Source: Aliidiomarina taiwanensis
Lineage (GTDB): Bacteria; Pseudomonadota; Gammaproteobacteria; Enterobacterales; Alteromonadaceae
Reading direction: 5' to 3'
Length of the DNA: 43,057 nt
Assembly (NCBI RefSeq): GCF_003987015.1
Contig: NZ_PIPQ01000011.1
Location: forward strand, 1-43,057
Part shown: one piece after another, positions 18,310 through 28,575 of the stretch
Layout: the number at the start of each line of letters is the position of its first letter
Numbering within the stretch: position 1 is the stretch's first letter
Notes under the pieces: model-generated
Told to the model about the DNA's origin: nothing
Seen by the model: only the letters and a program-made list of their open reading frames with translations
Databases searched by the model: none
Translations under genes and position numbers: made by a program

Positions 18310-20406
18310 ATGAAATACACGCTAGGATGCAATAGGTTCACTTCACGGGCATGCTTTTTGGGAGCTTGTGTTTTTGTATGGGCTTTCCTTACACACAACA
18401 TTGCGTGGGCAGCTGAAGGCATGTGGCTGCCTTCGGAACAGCCCGCATTAGCACGCAACATTCCTTTGCAGGCCGTGGTGCGTGTCGACAATTGCAGTGG
18501 TGTGTTTCTTTCGGAACAGGGCTTGCTGATGACCAGTGCCCGTTGTGTGGACAGCAGCCTTGCTTGGAATAGTCACAGGGTTCGGAATATACCCGAGCAG
18601 GGATACTTAGCGCGAAGCACTGCGGAAGAGCTACCCGCAGCCCCGGGAGTACGCGTGTTTATAACCCACGCACAGCAGGATGTAACAGCGCAGATGCAGG
18701 CAGGAGTGCATGCAGGCATGAGCCCACAAGCGTATTACGCGCAGTTAAGTCAAAACAGGCAAGCGCTTATCCAGCACTGCGAAGGCTCAGCATTCAGCCA
18801 GTGTCAGGTGCAAGCGCATCAAGACGGCTTGCGTTACTTGCTGGTGAAAGAGCAGGCCTTAAAAGATGTACGCTTGGTGTATGTACCACCTAGTTCAATT
18901 GCTCACTTTGGCGGAGAGCCGTTTCACTGGCAGTGGCCACAATATGCCGCAGATGTCGCTTTACTGCGTGTATATAATGACAAAGGCGAACCCTACCAAG
19001 TGGCAGAGCCTGCAACCATTTCCACCCAGCATTACACTTTTTTAGACACGGTACGCGTGGCAGGTTACCCGGGCCATACACAGCGCTTTCGCACCGCCGC
19101 TGAAATGCAATGGGCCTTTACCGAACAATACCCCGCCATGCTGGAATACTTGCAAGCTGAATTAGCTATTTTAGAACGCCTAGAGCGGGGCAATACCCAG
19201 CAGGCTGCGTCTTTGCGACAGCACGTGGCGTATTTAAGTGCGCAAATGCAACAGTATGAAACAGCTGGCTTGCAACAAAAAAGCGAGCAGACCCAAGAGC
19301 GCTTACTTTCTTGGCTAACGTCACCGAACCAGCGCAGCGAATACCGAGAAGCATGGTGGCATATTCAACAGCAGCTGCGTGAGGACAGAGCGCGCATGCC
19401 CCAGCAATTATGGTGGCAATTTTTTGAGTCGCTTAATTTACCCGCGGCGGCACTGTTAGTGTATGAGCATGCCCAGCAACCCAGTGAAGCGACGTTAGAG
19501 CAATTGGAAGAGCTTGCTGCCACCGCCGACCCAGTGGTGGAACAAGAGGTTTTGGTCTATTTGCTAACGCGCTATCAAGCCCTTCCAGAGCACCAGCGGC
19601 TACCGAGTGTCAATGGGTTTTTCGCGCTCGATGAGAATACCACGGAGCAGTCTATTCGCGCGAAGGTAGCGGCACTGTACCAAGCAGACGACGTGCTGCA
19701 AACGCAGCAGCGTGCCAAGTGGTTAAACATGCCGCTGGGCACACTGGTAAAGTCGAACAACCCTTGGCTTCAATTTGCCCACAGCACGGCCCAAGAGCGA
19801 CGTGAAATGGAACAGCAGGAGTCTGTCAGTCGCAGCCGCTTGGCTTTTGCACGACCCCAAATGACGGCAGCTAAACAAGACTTAGACCGAACTCGAGGCC
19901 GTGTTATTGCAGCCAACGCTAACCGCACCTTGCGTTTAAGTGAAGGGCAAATTATTGGCTATGGCCCAGACAAAAACCCCGACAGTTATAAGTTACCCGT
20001 GGTGTACTTAGACGTGTTTAATGAACAATTGCAGGGCCCCGAGCTTGAAAAACTACCCAGGCACTTCCGCCATGCGTTGAACCAGCCGGAGAATAACTGT
20101 TTTCATAACCCGAAACGCAGGTCTGTGTTGATGAACTTTATTTCCAGCGCAGACGCCGCCTTAGGGAGTATTGGTTCGCCCACCTTTGATGCCCAAGGGC
20201 ACGTATTGGGAATGGTGTTTGACTTTATGGCGGAGTCGGCTCGAAGCGAATGGCTTTACGAGCGTGAACAGCACCGAGTGGTGCACCTCGATGTCCGTTA
20301 TTTGCTTTGGATTCTTACGTACTATGAGCAAGCGGACACCTTACTTGCAGAGTTAGGCTACCAAATACAAAGGCGCAATGGAGCGGTCCGCTGTACTGCA
20401 AACTAG
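18310..20406 (+). CDS. S46 peptidase family protein, catalytic His and Ser replaced (predicted pseudoenzyme)
   Basis: The 698-residue exported protein has a long Sec signal ending near WAA/EGMW and the S46 (dipeptidyl-peptidase 7/11) layout: GMWLPSEQP at the mature N-terminus, the first beta-barrel strand pair, a helical insert (about 270-570) and a C-terminal barrel half. Family members have TNHHC with the catalytic His; here it is TSARC, with Arg78. They have GGNSGSP with the nucleophile Ser; here it is LGSIGSP, with Ile621. The Asp position (Asp215 in [10 protein letters not shown]) is kept. With two triad residues gone it should not cleave peptides, yet the 2.1-kb frame is intact, which suggests a retained binding or structural role. 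RBS AAAGGA precedes ATG; the 3' end overlaps the convergent dinB by 4 bases. Confidence 0.82.
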   Translation: MKYTLGCNRFTSRACFLGACVFVWAFLTHNIAWAAEGMWLPSEQPALARNIPLQAVVRVDNCSGVFLSEQGLLMTSARCVDSSLAWNSHRVRNIPEQGYLARSTAEELPAAPGVRVFITHAQQDVTAQMQAGVHAGMSPQAYYAQLSQNRQALIQHCEGSAFSQCQVQAHQDGLRYLLVKEQALKDVRLVYVPPSSIAHFGGEPFHWQWPQYAADVALLRVYNDKGEPYQVAEPATISTQHYTFLDTVRVAGYPGHTQRFRTAAEMQWAFTEQYPAMLEYLQAELAILERLERGNTQQAASLRQHVAYLSAQMQQYETAGLQQKSEQTQERLLSWLTSPNQRSEYREAWWHIQQQLREDRARMPQQLWWQFFESLNLPAAALLVYEHAQQPSEATLEQLEELAATADPVVEQEVLVYLLTRYQALPEHQRLPSVNGFFALDENTTEQSIRAKVAALYQADDVLQTQQRAKWLNMPLGTLVKSNNPWLQFAHSTAQERREMEQQESVSRSRLAFARPQMTAAKQDLDRTRGRVIAANANRTLRLSEGQIIGYGPDKNPDSYKLPVVYLDVFNEQLQGPELEKLPRHFRHALNQPENNCFHNPKRRSVLMNFISSADAALGSIGSPTFDAQGHVLGMVFDFMAESARSEWLYEREQHRVVHLDVRYLLWILTYYEQADTLLAELGYQIQRRNGAVRCTAN

Positions 20407-21476
20407 TCGAGGTCTAGTTCAAGCTGCCTATTTTCGTCCGGGTCGGGCAGGGTAACACCCACGCCAATAAGGCGCACACTACGTTCTCCTTTCCGCTGCC
20501 AGGCTTCATTGAGTAGTTGGTAAAACAAGGAAGGCGACACCTTATTGGCGGCCCGTGAAACGGTTGTTTGTTGAAAGTCACTAAATTTCAGTTTGACCGT
20601 TTGCGTACGTATGCGGGTGTCTTGCCACTGGTCCGAAGGTAAGCGCTTGCGCAATGCAGGGAGTAACTGCTGGGCAAGAATATGCTCTGCCTCGGTGCGG
20701 GTTTTGATGTCGCGCGGGAAGGTGTCTTCCACACTAATTTGCTTGCGTATTCTATGCGTATTAATGGGGCGTGGGTCAATACCTTGGCAGCGCTGATGCA
20801 GTAAAAAACCGCTGCTTTCACCGACAATGCTTTGCACAAAGGCTACGTCTGCCGCTTGAATGTCGGCTCCTTTATATAAGCCCGCATGGGCCAAGCGCTG
20901 TTCGCTTTTGGGGCCCACCCCCGGAATGCGGCCTAAAGGTAACTGAGCAATATAAGCATAAACCTGTTCTGGTGGCACGACCCGTTGACCGTCGGGTTTG
21001 TTTTCGTCGGACGCTATTTTGGCCACCATTTTTTGGTTTGAAATGCCCGCCGAGCCAGTAATGCCTAAGGCTCTAAGGTCTGTGCGAATGGCCTCCATAA
21101 TGAGAGTGGCACTGCCATGTAGTAGGGTTACGTCGCTTAAGTCGAGATAAAACTCATCGATGGAGGCAGGCTCTACAATGGGGGTGTACTTGTGAATAAT
21201 CTCAAGCACTTGTTTGGACATGGCTTTATAGCTGGGCATGTCGGGTTTGACAAAGACCAATTGGGGACACAAGCGCAAAGCTTGAAACCCCGACATTGCG
21301 CTGCGCACACCGAACTGCCGAGCCAAATAGTTGCAGGTAGCCACCACACCGCGTTCGCCGCCACCACCCACCGCAAAAGGCACCTTGGCCAACTGTGGGT
21401 TCTTGGTTATTTCGACGGCCGCAAAGAAGGCGTCTAAGTCGAGTAACGCAATTTTTCGGAGGGGAGGCTGAGTCAC
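20403..21476 (-). CDS. dinB: DNA polymerase IV
   Basis: Y-family translesion polymerase. The 357-residue protein (E. coli 351) has LLDLDAFFAAVE with the first metal Asp, VATCNYLARQFGVRSAMS, and the catalytic PASIDEFYLDLSD (SIDE motif), then the helix-hairpin-helix PLGRIPGVGPKS and the little-finger domain. It starts with GTG at 21476 on the visible frame, with only weak AGG spacing upstream. The C-terminal QLELDLD tail resembles a beta-clamp-binding motif. No LexA box was seen upstream. Confidence 0.94.
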   Translation of the reverse strand: MTQPPLRKIALLDLDAFFAAVEITKNPQLAKVPFAVGGGGERGVVATCNYLARQFGVRSAMSGFQALRLCPQLVFVKPDMPSYKAMSKQVLEIIHKYTPIVEPASIDEFYLDLSDVTLLHGSATLIMEAIRTDLRALGITGSAGISNQKMVAKIASDENKPDGQRVVPPEQVYAYIAQLPLGRIPGVGPKSEQRLAHAGLYKGADIQAADVAFVQSIVGESSGFLLHQRCQGIDPRPINTHRIRKQISVEDTFPRDIKTRTEAEHILAQQLLPALRKRLPSDQWQDTRIRTQTVKLKFSDFQQTTVSRAANKVSPSLFYQLLNEAWQRKGERSVRLIGVGVTLPDPDENRQLELDLD

Positions 21477-21554
21477 CTGAAAGGCTTCCTTGGTGTAAAT
21501 TGCTCTGAACTATAATAACACAGCTGAAAACCCGAAGGGTTGTATAGAATTCAT

Positions 21555-21582
21555 TTACCAAAGCAAGGAAACTTCGTATAAT
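21555..21582 (+). promoter_or_regulatory. Putative sigma-70 promoter of the cytochrome c5 gene
   Basis: TTACCA (21555-21560) and a perfect TATAAT (21577-21582) are separated by 16 bases, 60 bases before the GTG start. Confidence 0.5.
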
Positions 21583-21642
21583 AATATAACAAATTAAAGT
21601 GAGACGAATTATCGCACGGGATAATGAGTTCAGGAGCACATT

Positions 21643-22074
21643 GTGAAAGTACTAACCACAGTTAAATGGAAACATCTTTTAGCCCTTATTATCGGCGTTA
21701 CCACAGCAAGTAGTGTTATGGCATTTAGTCAGGATATGTCACGTGAAGCGATCGCCGAGCGTATTCAGCCAGTTGCTAAGGTACGTATTGCCAGCGATGC
21801 AGCTGCAGGGCCTGCTTCAAGCCAAGCTTCTGCAGGTCGTAGTGGCGAACAAATTTACAACCAAGCATGTGTGGCATGCCATGCAACAGGCGTTTTAGGC
21901 GCACCGAAAAAAGGCAGCGCAGAAGACTGGGAACCACGCTTAGCTCAAGGAATGGACATTGTGCTTGAGCACTCTATTAATGGCTTAAATGCAATGCCAC
22001 CACGTGGTACTTGTATGAATTGTTCAGACGAAGAACTATTGTCAGCAATTGAGTTTATGATAGAAGGTATTTAA
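21643..22074 (+). CDS. Cytochrome c5-type monohaem c-type cytochrome
   Basis: The 143-residue periplasmic cytochrome has a Sec signal (cleavage near VMA/FSQ, residue 27), a haem site CVACH (Cys76, Cys79, His80) and the c5-family C-terminal segment NAMPPRGTCMNCSDEEL, which supplies the axial Met and an extra Cys pair likely to form a disulfide. It probably carries electrons to a terminal oxidase or reductase. Starts with GTG behind CAGGAG. Monocistronic: own promoter and terminator. Confidence 0.93.
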   Translation: MKVLTTVKWKHLLALIIGVTTASSVMAFSQDMSREAIAERIQPVAKVRIASDAAAGPASSQASAGRSGEQIYNQACVACHATGVLGAPKKGSAEDWEPRLAQGMDIVLEHSINGLNAMPPRGTCMNCSDEELLSAIEFMIEGI

Positions 22075-22099
22075 TTCCTGTATCATCATCAACTTACGT

Positions 22100-22130
22100 A
22101 AAAAAGCCGCCGTTGGGCGGCCTTTTTATT
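22100..22130 (+). terminator. Rho-independent terminator after cytochrome c5
   Basis: Stem aaaaagccgcc/ggcggcctttttt-like (GCCGCC with GGCGGC, loop gttg) followed by a T run. Confidence 0.9.
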
Positions 22131-22265
22131 TGTAACATAATTTACAAAGCTTCCTATATGACGTTGCTCAAGCTATACTCAAACCTGTACCCGCAAAACA
22201 ACAAAAAAGCAACAATGCGTACTGTAAAGGTACGTCGCAGATGAACAAGGGAAGCGAGAAGCACA

Positions 22266-24890
22266 TTGAGTTCGTCGAAGAATACACGTTCACATGGGGT
22301 GACAGTTAGTACAGAAGAAAAGCTAAAGCGTTTAGAGAAAGTTGTTGAAAGGCTCAAAGCGCTCACCCAAAAATACCGGCAGGCTGAAGTTATTCAGCAG
22401 GCCCTTTTTCGTATTTCAGAACTTGCCTCGTCTGCTCAAAGTATGGATCAGCTCTATGCTTCGGTTCATCGTATTGTCGGCCAGCTAATGGAAGCCCGTA
22501 ACTTCTATATCTGCCTGTATAATGAAAGCCGCACCTCCTTTAACCTGCCTTACTTTGCCGATGAGCATGACTCAGCTGAAGATGTGGCAGAAATACCCGT
22601 TGAAGTGCTTTTACGAGGGTTAACAGGCTACATTTTACGCACAGGCGAACCAATGTTGGCGCGAAACACGGACATCGACAACCTTATTAAAGAAGGTCAA
22701 ATCATGATCATGGGCTCGCTGCCTGTGGACTGGTTAGGTGTTCCGCTGGTTTTAAATGACGAAGTGATAGGTGCCATGGTGGTGCAAAGTTACGTGGAAG
22801 ACGTGCGCTACCAACAAGAAGACCTAGAGCTTCTTACCTTCGTTTCCCAGCATGTAGTAACGGCGCTTGAACGCTTTAAGCACCTCGAGTGGATGGAAAC
22901 GGAAATTGAACGGCAAACCTCTGAATTGCGTTTTGCCAACGAACACTTATTAAAAGAAGTGACGGAACGAGAAAAAGCCGAGCTGCAAACTAGTGTACTT
23001 TACGCTATTTCCGAATTAACCAATACCGCGGAAGACATGAACAGCTTCTACCAAAACTTGCATAAGCAAGTTGCGAAGCTATTGAATGCCGACAACTTTT
23101 ATGTGGCCCTCCTAACCGACAACGACCAACAAGTTTATTTCCCTTATTATGTTGACGAAAGCGGGTATGTTGCGCGTCAGCGACGCTTAAAGAAAGGCCT
23201 GACAGAATATGTTCTTCGAACCGGTCGTTCGGCATTTATTGACAAAGAAATGCGTGACACCTTGATAGCTAAGGGCGAGCTGGTTATGAAGGACTCACGC
23301 GGAAAGCCCGCTCACCAATGGATTGGGTCGCCGTTACATATGGAAGGTGAAGTGTTTGGCATGTTGGCGGTGCAAGCCTATTCCGAGCAACACAGTTATA
23401 CAGAAGATGCTGTTGAAATTCTGAACTTCGTTTCCCAGCACGTGGCGGTTGCTATTGAACGCCGCCGCTCGGCTGAGCGGCTAGCACGCGCAGACGTTTT
23501 CCTTGAAAAGCGAATTGCGGAACGTACCGAAGAACTAGTCGAAGAAATTGAGCGCCGGAAAAAAATAGAGGCGCAGTTATTCCACGACGCTCACCACGAC
23601 AACCTTACGGGGCTACCTAACCGCACCATGTTTGTGGATCGTGTAACTGAGGCGCTAAACGCTCAGAAACGTCGGAAAAAAGAGTTTTTTGCTGTTCTTT
23701 TTATTGACTTAGACAAGTTCAAAAACATTAACGACACCTTAGGTCATTCTGCAGGTGACAAGTTTTTATATGAAGTAAGCCAGCGCTTAACCAGCACCAT
23801 TCGTGAATACGACTTGTTAGCGCGTATTGGCGGTGACGAGTTTGTTATTTTACTCGACCGTATAGTGCACCTCGACGACGCCAAAGACGTTGCTTCGCGG
23901 ATTGTGGAAGAAATGCAAAAGCCCTTTAGGCTGAAAAACCAAGAGGTGTTTTCCGGTGCAAGCGTGGGCATTGCCACTTGGCGTGACGAAACAGACACGG
24001 TTGAACGCTTGTTGCGCGACGCCGACGCTGCCATGTACCAAGCGAAAAGCCAAGGGCGCAGTTGCTATGTGGTGTTCGATGAAACCATTCGAGACGGCTT
24101 AGTAGCTGCGGTGAACAAAGAAACGGCCTTACGCCTAGCGCAGATTAATCACGACTTCTCTTTATGGATGCAGCCCATACTTGACTTAACCGGGACGAAA
24201 ACCGCAGGCTATGAATTACTCTTGCGTTGGCAAAAAGGGGAAAACTTACTTGCGCCGCCCGACTTTATGGAGCTGGCCGAGCGTTCAGGTGCCATTTTAG
24301 ACATTGACCGCTGGTCGCTCGAGTGTGTGTGTCGCTACCTTGTGGAGTCGGAGAACACAAGCGCCGAGCAAGCCCTGCTGCATTTGAATTTGTCGGTACA
24401 GCATTTGCTGCGCTCCCGCCATGTGCAAAGCCTGATCGACATTGTGCAAAGCCGAGGCGTCAACCCTGCGCGCATTGTTTTTGAATTTGCTGAAAATGAC
24501 ATTTTAAGTGTGACCCCGAAACGTGTATTGGCTAGTTTGCGGCGCTTAAGTGCCTATGGCTTTACACTGGCACTGGACGACTTCGGCCGAGGCTCTGGGC
24601 CACTGCAGCTGTTATACAATTTCCCATTCGATATTATTAAGCTCGACGAAAATTTTGTGCGCCAAGTAGACACCAAGCCTCGGGCGCAAGCCATGGTGCG
24701 ACACGTGGTGACCTTATGCCAAGAGCTTGATATTCAATTGACAGCAGAAGGTGTCGAAAACGAGAAACAGCTCAAAGCCCTGAAAGGCTTAGGGGTGTTC
24801 TTTGGACAAGGCACCTTGTTAGCTAAACCAACAGAATGGCACATAGACACCCACAGCGAAATTTCGGGCGCTGAAGACACAGGCACCTAG
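22266..24890 (+). CDS. GAF-GAF-GGDEF-EAL c-di-GMP signalling protein
   Basis: The 874-residue soluble protein has two homologous GAF domains (about 45-200 and 235-400), each with a conserved FYICLY/FYVALL strand and a QSY/QAY…FVSQHVVTAL/FVSQHVAVAI end, joined by helical coiled coils. The GGDEF domain has an intact IGGDEF (about 521-525) and an RxxD inhibitory site (REYD, about 513-516). The EAL domain reads ELL but keeps NLS, FEFAEN, DDFG, IIKLD, AEGVEN and FGQG. Both synthesis and breakdown are possible. The start is TTG at 22266, with GGAAG/GCGAG sequences 5-15 bases upstream; no ATG alternative in frame precedes the first coiled coil, so the low-efficiency start seems real. Confidence 0.88.
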   Translation: MSSSKNTRSHGVTVSTEEKLKRLEKVVERLKALTQKYRQAEVIQQALFRISELASSAQSMDQLYASVHRIVGQLMEARNFYICLYNESRTSFNLPYFADEHDSAEDVAEIPVEVLLRGLTGYILRTGEPMLARNTDIDNLIKEGQIMIMGSLPVDWLGVPLVLNDEVIGAMVVQSYVEDVRYQQEDLELLTFVSQHVVTALERFKHLEWMETEIERQTSELRFANEHLLKEVTEREKAELQTSVLYAISELTNTAEDMNSFYQNLHKQVAKLLNADNFYVALLTDNDQQVYFPYYVDESGYVARQRRLKKGLTEYVLRTGRSAFIDKEMRDTLIAKGELVMKDSRGKPAHQWIGSPLHMEGEVFGMLAVQAYSEQHSYTEDAVEILNFVSQHVAVAIERRRSAERLARADVFLEKRIAERTEELVEEIERRKKIEAQLFHDAHHDNLTGLPNRTMFVDRVTEALNAQKRRKKEFFAVLFIDLDKFKNINDTLGHSAGDKFLYEVSQRLTSTIREYDLLARIGGDEFVILLDRIVHLDDAKDVASRIVEEMQKPFRLKNQEVFSGASVGIATWRDETDTVERLLRDADAAMYQAKSQGRSCYVVFDETIRDGLVAAVNKETALRLAQINHDFSLWMQPILDLTGTKTAGYELLLRWQKGENLLAPPDFMELAERSGAILDIDRWSLECVCRYLVESENTSAEQALLHLNLSVQHLLRSRHVQSLIDIVQSRGVNPARIVFEFAENDILSVTPKRVLASLRRLSAYGFTLALDDFGRGSGPLQLLYNFPFDIIKLDENFVRQVDTKPRAQAMVRHVVTLCQELDIQLTAEGVENEKQLKALKGLGVFFGQGTLLAKPTEWHIDTHSEISGAEDTGT

Positions 24891-24901
24891 CCTGCGTTAC
24901 A

Positions 24902-26926
24902 TCACGCGTCTTTATTCAACATGGCGCGTATGCGTGCAATATGCGCAGCGTTGCGCTCTTGCTTTGCCTCACCTGTTAAGGGTTTCTTTTTCTTATCTTC
25001 CCATTCCACATCATCTTGCGGCAGCTCAAGTAAAAAACGGCTAGGTTCAGAGCGAATGACTTCACCGTATTGGCGCCGCTCACGGGCAATAGTGAAGGTA
25101 AGACGCTGCTGTGCACGGGTAATACCCACATAAGCAAGGCGACGCTCTTCCTCTATGTCGTCGTTATCTATACTGGTTTGGTGGGGTAACAAGCCTTCTT
25201 CCATGCCAATCATAAACACATAGGGGAACTCGAGCCCTTTGGAAGCATGCAGTGTCATAAGTTGAACTTGGTCACCATCGTCGTCATCGTCTTGACGCGA
25301 AAGCATGTCTCGCAGAGCCAGCCGTGCCACCACTTGTTCTAAGGTCATAGCTGGGTGTTCAGCGTCACCTTCCAACATGCCCACAACCCAGCGATAAAGT
25401 TCGTTAATATTACGAACGCGCATTTCTGCAGCAGCAGGGCTTGGGCTGCTTTCAAATAAGTAGTCTTCGTAGCCGGTACTTTGAATGAGTGACTTGACAG
25501 CGTCTATCACGTCTTTGGTGTCGCCAGTGGCAGCTCGGCGGGCAGTGTCTATCATGTGCACAAAGGCTTGCACGTCGCCATAAGCCGCCGGCCCGAGCAT
25601 GGTTTTTAAGCCCGGGTGTTCGCAGGCTTCAAATAAACTCATGTTTTCCATATGGGCGAGTTGACCAATGCGCTCGAGGGTCTGCGGCCCTATGCCGCGG
25701 CGTGGTACGTTAATAACCCGCAGTAAGGCATTGTCGTCGTCTTGGTTTACTGCCAAGCGCAGGTAGCCCATGATGTCTTTCACCTCGGTGCGTGCGAAAA
25801 ACGATTGACCCCCGGTAATTTTATAGGGAATGCGGTTGGCCATAAGCGCCTTTTCAATGACCCGAGACTGGTGGTTGCCGCGGTACAAAATGGCGTACTC
25901 ACCATAGCGAGTTTGATGCAAAAAGCGCTCGCGTACAATTTCAGCCACCACACGCTCGGCTTCGTTTTCTTCATTGCGGCCAAATAGAACACGTAAAGGC
26001 TCGCCATATTCCATTTCTGAAAATAAGCGCTTTTCAAATACGTGGGGGTTGTTTTCAATCAGAATGTTAGCGGCTTTTAGTACCCGTCCTACGGAACGAT
26101 AATTTTGCTCCAGCTTGGTGACATTCAAGCTAGGGAAGTCTTTTTGCAGTAAGGCTAAGTTTTCAGGTTGGGCCCCACGCCACGAGTAAATACTTTGGTC
26201 GTCGTCGCCAACCACAGTGAAGCGAGCACGCTCGCCAACGAGTAGCTTCACCAGCTGGTACTGGCTGGTGTTGGTGTCTTGGTATTCGTCTACCAATAAA
26301 TACTGAATGCGTTGCTGCCAGCGCAGGCGTACGGGCTCTGACTGGGCCAGTAGGAGTGTCGGCAGCAGTATCAAGTCGTCAAAGTCAACGGCGTTATAGG
26401 CTTTTAAGTGGCGCTGGTATTCTTCGTATAAGGTAGCAAAAAGTTGAGTGTCTGGGTCGTTCTTAGTGTCTACAGCGTCGGGTAAAAGCATGTCGTTTTT
26501 CCACTGCCCAATTTGCTGCTGTAATCGCTGAATAAGGGCTTTGTCCCCTTGGAGCGTTTCTTCACTGAGCGCATTGAGTAGGGCAAAAGTGTCTTGGTCG
26601 TCAAACAATGAAAAGCCCGGCTTGTAGCCAAGTTGCATGCTTTCACGACGAATCATGTCAAGGCCTAGGGTGTGAAAGGTCGACACGCGCAGGCCTCGCG
26701 TTTTGTCGCGACCTAAGCGCTGGCCTATCCGCTCGCGCATTTCGCGAGCTGCTTTATTAGTAAAGGTAACAGCAGCAATGTTGCGGGCGTTATAACCACA
26801 CTGAGTAATTAAATGTGCTATTTTTTCAGTAATAACACGGGTTTTACCACTCCCTGCGCCGGCCAGAACAAGCATTGGGCCAGTGGTGTACTCCACAGCG
26901 GCTTGCTGTTGAGGGTTTAATTGCAT
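24902..26926 (-). CDS. rep: ATP-dependent DNA helicase Rep
   Basis: Superfamily 1A 3'-5' helicase that clears proteins ahead of replication forks. The 674-residue length equals E. coli Rep (673). Landmarks: Walker [10 protein letters not shown] (21-29), [11 protein letters not shown], Walker [29 protein letters not shown], and motif [14 protein letters not shown]. The N-terminus [15 protein letters not shown] and [14 protein letters not shown] match Rep better than UvrD or PcrA. Confidence 0.95.
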   Translation of the reverse strand: MQLNPQQQAAVEYTTGPMLVLAGAGSGKTRVITEKIAHLITQCGYNARNIAAVTFTNKAAREMRERIGQRLGRDKTRGLRVSTFHTLGLDMIRRESMQLGYKPGFSLFDDQDTFALLNALSEETLQGDKALIQRLQQQIGQWKNDMLLPDAVDTKNDPDTQLFATLYEEYQRHLKAYNAVDFDDLILLPTLLLAQSEPVRLRWQQRIQYLLVDEYQDTNTSQYQLVKLLVGERARFTVVGDDDQSIYSWRGAQPENLALLQKDFPSLNVTKLEQNYRSVGRVLKAANILIENNPHVFEKRLFSEMEYGEPLRVLFGRNEENEAERVVAEIVRERFLHQTRYGEYAILYRGNHQSRVIEKALMANRIPYKITGGQSFFARTEVKDIMGYLRLAVNQDDDNALLRVINVPRRGIGPQTLERIGQLAHMENMSLFEACEHPGLKTMLGPAAYGDVQAFVHMIDTARRAATGDTKDVIDAVKSLIQSTGYEDYLFESSPSPAAAEMRVRNINELYRWVVGMLEGDAEHPAMTLEQVVARLALRDMLSRQDDDDDGDQVQLMTLHASKGLEFPYVFMIGMEEGLLPHQTSIDNDDIEEERRLAYVGITRAQQRLTFTIARERRQYGEVIRSEPSRFLLELPQDDVEWEDKKKKPLTGEAKQERNAAHIARIRAMLNKDA

Positions 26927-26979
26927 GATCTTTACTCACTCAAAATAGGGGGCGAATTATACCTGAAATTCAGTCGAAG

Positions 26980-27009
26980 CTGAACGATGCCGCAGGCTCG
27001 TGTTATAGT
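26980..27009 (+). promoter_or_regulatory. Putative extended -10 promoter of the ubiK-pqi operon
   Basis: An extended -10 TGTTATAGT (27001-27009) is preceded by CTGAAC (26980-26985) at 18 bases from the TATAGT hexamer. It lies in the divergent gap between rep and ubiK, 35 bases before ATG27044. Confidence 0.5.
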
Positions 27010-27043
27010 GATGGCACGAAACAAAATACAGTAGGAGCAGCAC

Positions 27044-27301
27044 ATGCTAGACAGTAAAAAAATAGAACAGCTAGCCAAACAAATAACCGACAGTATTCCA
27101 GCTGGTGTGCGGGATGCGGCTGACAACATTGAAAGCCGGGTGAAACAAACCCTACAGCAACAACTAGGTCGTTTAGACGTAGTGACACAAGACGAATTAG
27201 AAGTACAAAAGCAAATGGTACTGCATTTACGCCAACGTATCGACGCCCTTGAACAGCGATTAAACGCATTAACCGACGCGGAGCCGCCACAAGAGTCATG
27301 A
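27044..27301 (+). CDS. ubiK: UbiK-type ubiquinone biosynthesis accessory factor
   Basis: An 85-residue protein of the BMFP/YqiC family: an N-terminal amphipathic region (KIEQLAKQITDSIPAGV) and a C-terminal trimeric coiled coil with leucine/heptad spacing (DELEVQKQMVLHLRQRIDA). In E. coli UbiK scaffolds the Ubi complex and is needed for aerobic ubiquinone synthesis. RBS TAGGAG precedes the ATG. Its stop overlaps the pqiA ATG by 4 bases, so it is translationally coupled to the lipid-transport genes, an arrangement different from E. coli, where yqiC stands apart. Confidence 0.88.
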   Translation: MLDSKKIEQLAKQITDSIPAGVRDAADNIESRVKQTLQQQLGRLDVVTQDELEVQKQMVLHLRQRIDALEQRLNALTDAEPPQES

Positions 27302-28575
27302 GTAGTCGGCGCTGGCGGGCCTGCCCAGAATGTGATTGGGTTTCTGCACTGCCAGTATTAAAGGCGGGTGAGTCGGCTCACTGTCCACGTTGTGAGCGAG
27401 TACTGGTGCACCGCCATCATGCCCCAGCGCAGAAGGTATTAGCCTATGCCTTAAGCGCCTTTATTATGCTGTTGCTGACCCTACCTTTCCCACTTATGTC
27501 CTTTTCCATGGCCGGTATTTTCCAAGAGATTGTACTGGTTGACGCTGCCCAGGCCATGTTTAACAACGACTGGCCAATTCTTGGCCTGCTGATTGCTTTG
27601 ACCATTGTTATTCTCCCCGGAATTTTTCTGCTTGCCGTACTTTATTTGTATGGCGCGGTAGCCCGCCGGAAAACATGGCCAGGAGTGCGCCTGCTTGCCC
27701 GAATGTTAAGCCGGCTAAAGCCGTGGCTTATGACAGACGTATTTCTTCTAGGTGTGCTTATTAGCATAGGCAAGCTTATGAACATGGCGCATGTGAACCT
27801 GGGCTTGTCCTTCATTGCTTTTTGTTTATATGTACTTTTCTTAGTGCGTACCGTCAGTTTAGTAGACGCAGACTGGCTTTGGTTTGCATTATGCCACGAG
27901 CAACAACCACCTCCTCAGGCGCACACAGGGGCAACCGCTGCAAGTCAGGGGATTATTGGGTGCCCTGTTTGTGGGCTACTGAATGAACAGCAGAACCATC
28001 ATTGCCTTCGGTGTGAAGCGCATTTGGGCTTTCATTCTAACTTCCGCTTGCAAGCAACGTGGGCTTTTCTTCTTGCCTCCGTGGTGCTTTACATTCCGGC
28101 AAACTTATACCCCATGATGACCACAGTAACGATTGGCGGCACAATTTATTCCACTATTTTGGGTGGGGTGATCCAGCTCGTCGACACCGGAAGTTATGTG
28201 TTAGCTGTCATTATTTTTACAGCCAGCTTTGTTGTGCCTATCGCAAAAATACTGGTATTAAGTTATTTGTGCTTATTAGCCGCGCGGCCCAGGCCTATGG
28301 CAACCAAGCGCCGTATGCGGTTGTACCGGATAACCGAGATAATTGGGCGCTGGTCCATGATTGATTTATTTGTGGTGTCGATTACCGTAGCGTTAATGCA
28401 AGCAGGCGTCATTATGAGTATATACCCGGGCGCAGCGGCAGCAGCTTTTGCTGCGGTTGTGATACTCACCATGATAGCTGCCATGGTATTTGACCCACGT
28501 TTATTGTGGGCTTCGGCAGACAGTACCTATGAACCCTTGAACGAACAGGAAAGGCAACCTCATTATGGGCTCTAA
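27298..28575 (+). CDS. pqiA: PqiA inner-membrane protein of the PqiABC lipid transport system
   Basis: The 425-residue membrane protein is a tandem of two PqiA domains, each a rubredoxin-like zinc ribbon followed by about four helices. The first ribbon is Cys9-x2-Cys12 with Cys29-x2-Cys32; the second is CPVCG…CLRCE at about 222-243. Length matches E. coli PqiA (417). PqiA works with the MCE tunnel protein PqiB and lipoprotein PqiC to move lipids between inner and outer membranes. It overlaps ubiK by 4 and pqiB by 11 bases. Confidence 0.93.
   Translation: MSSRRWRACPECDWVSALPVLKAGESAHCPRCERVLVHRHHAPAQKVLAYALSAFIMLLLTLPFPLMSFSMAGIFQEIVLVDAAQAMFNNDWPILGLLIALTIVILPGIFLLAVLYLYGAVARRKTWPGVRLLARMLSRLKPWLMTDVFLLGVLISIGKLMNMAHVNLGLSFIAFCLYVLFLVRTVSLVDADWLWFALCHEQQPPPQAHTGATAASQGIIGCPVCGLLNEQQNHHCLRCEAHLGFHSNFRLQATWAFLLASVVLYIPANLYPMMTTVTIGGTIYSTILGGVIQLVDTGSYVLAVIIFTASFVVPIAKILVLSYLCLLAARPRPMATKRRMRLYRITEIIGRWSMIDLFVVSITVALMQAGVIMSIYPGAAAAAFAAVVILTMIAAMVFDPRLLWASADSTYEPLNEQERQPHYGL

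Noticed and set aside
17679-18491. Longer purE frame (270 codons)
   Set aside because: The extra 107 residues overlap the divergent S46 gene and lack homology; AGAGGAAC and the family N-terminus place the start at 18170.
22241-22309. 22-codon leader peptide overlapping the start of the GAF-GGDEF-EAL gene
   Set aside because: No ribosome-binding site and no attenuation structure; it only explains why the real start is a TTG in another frame.
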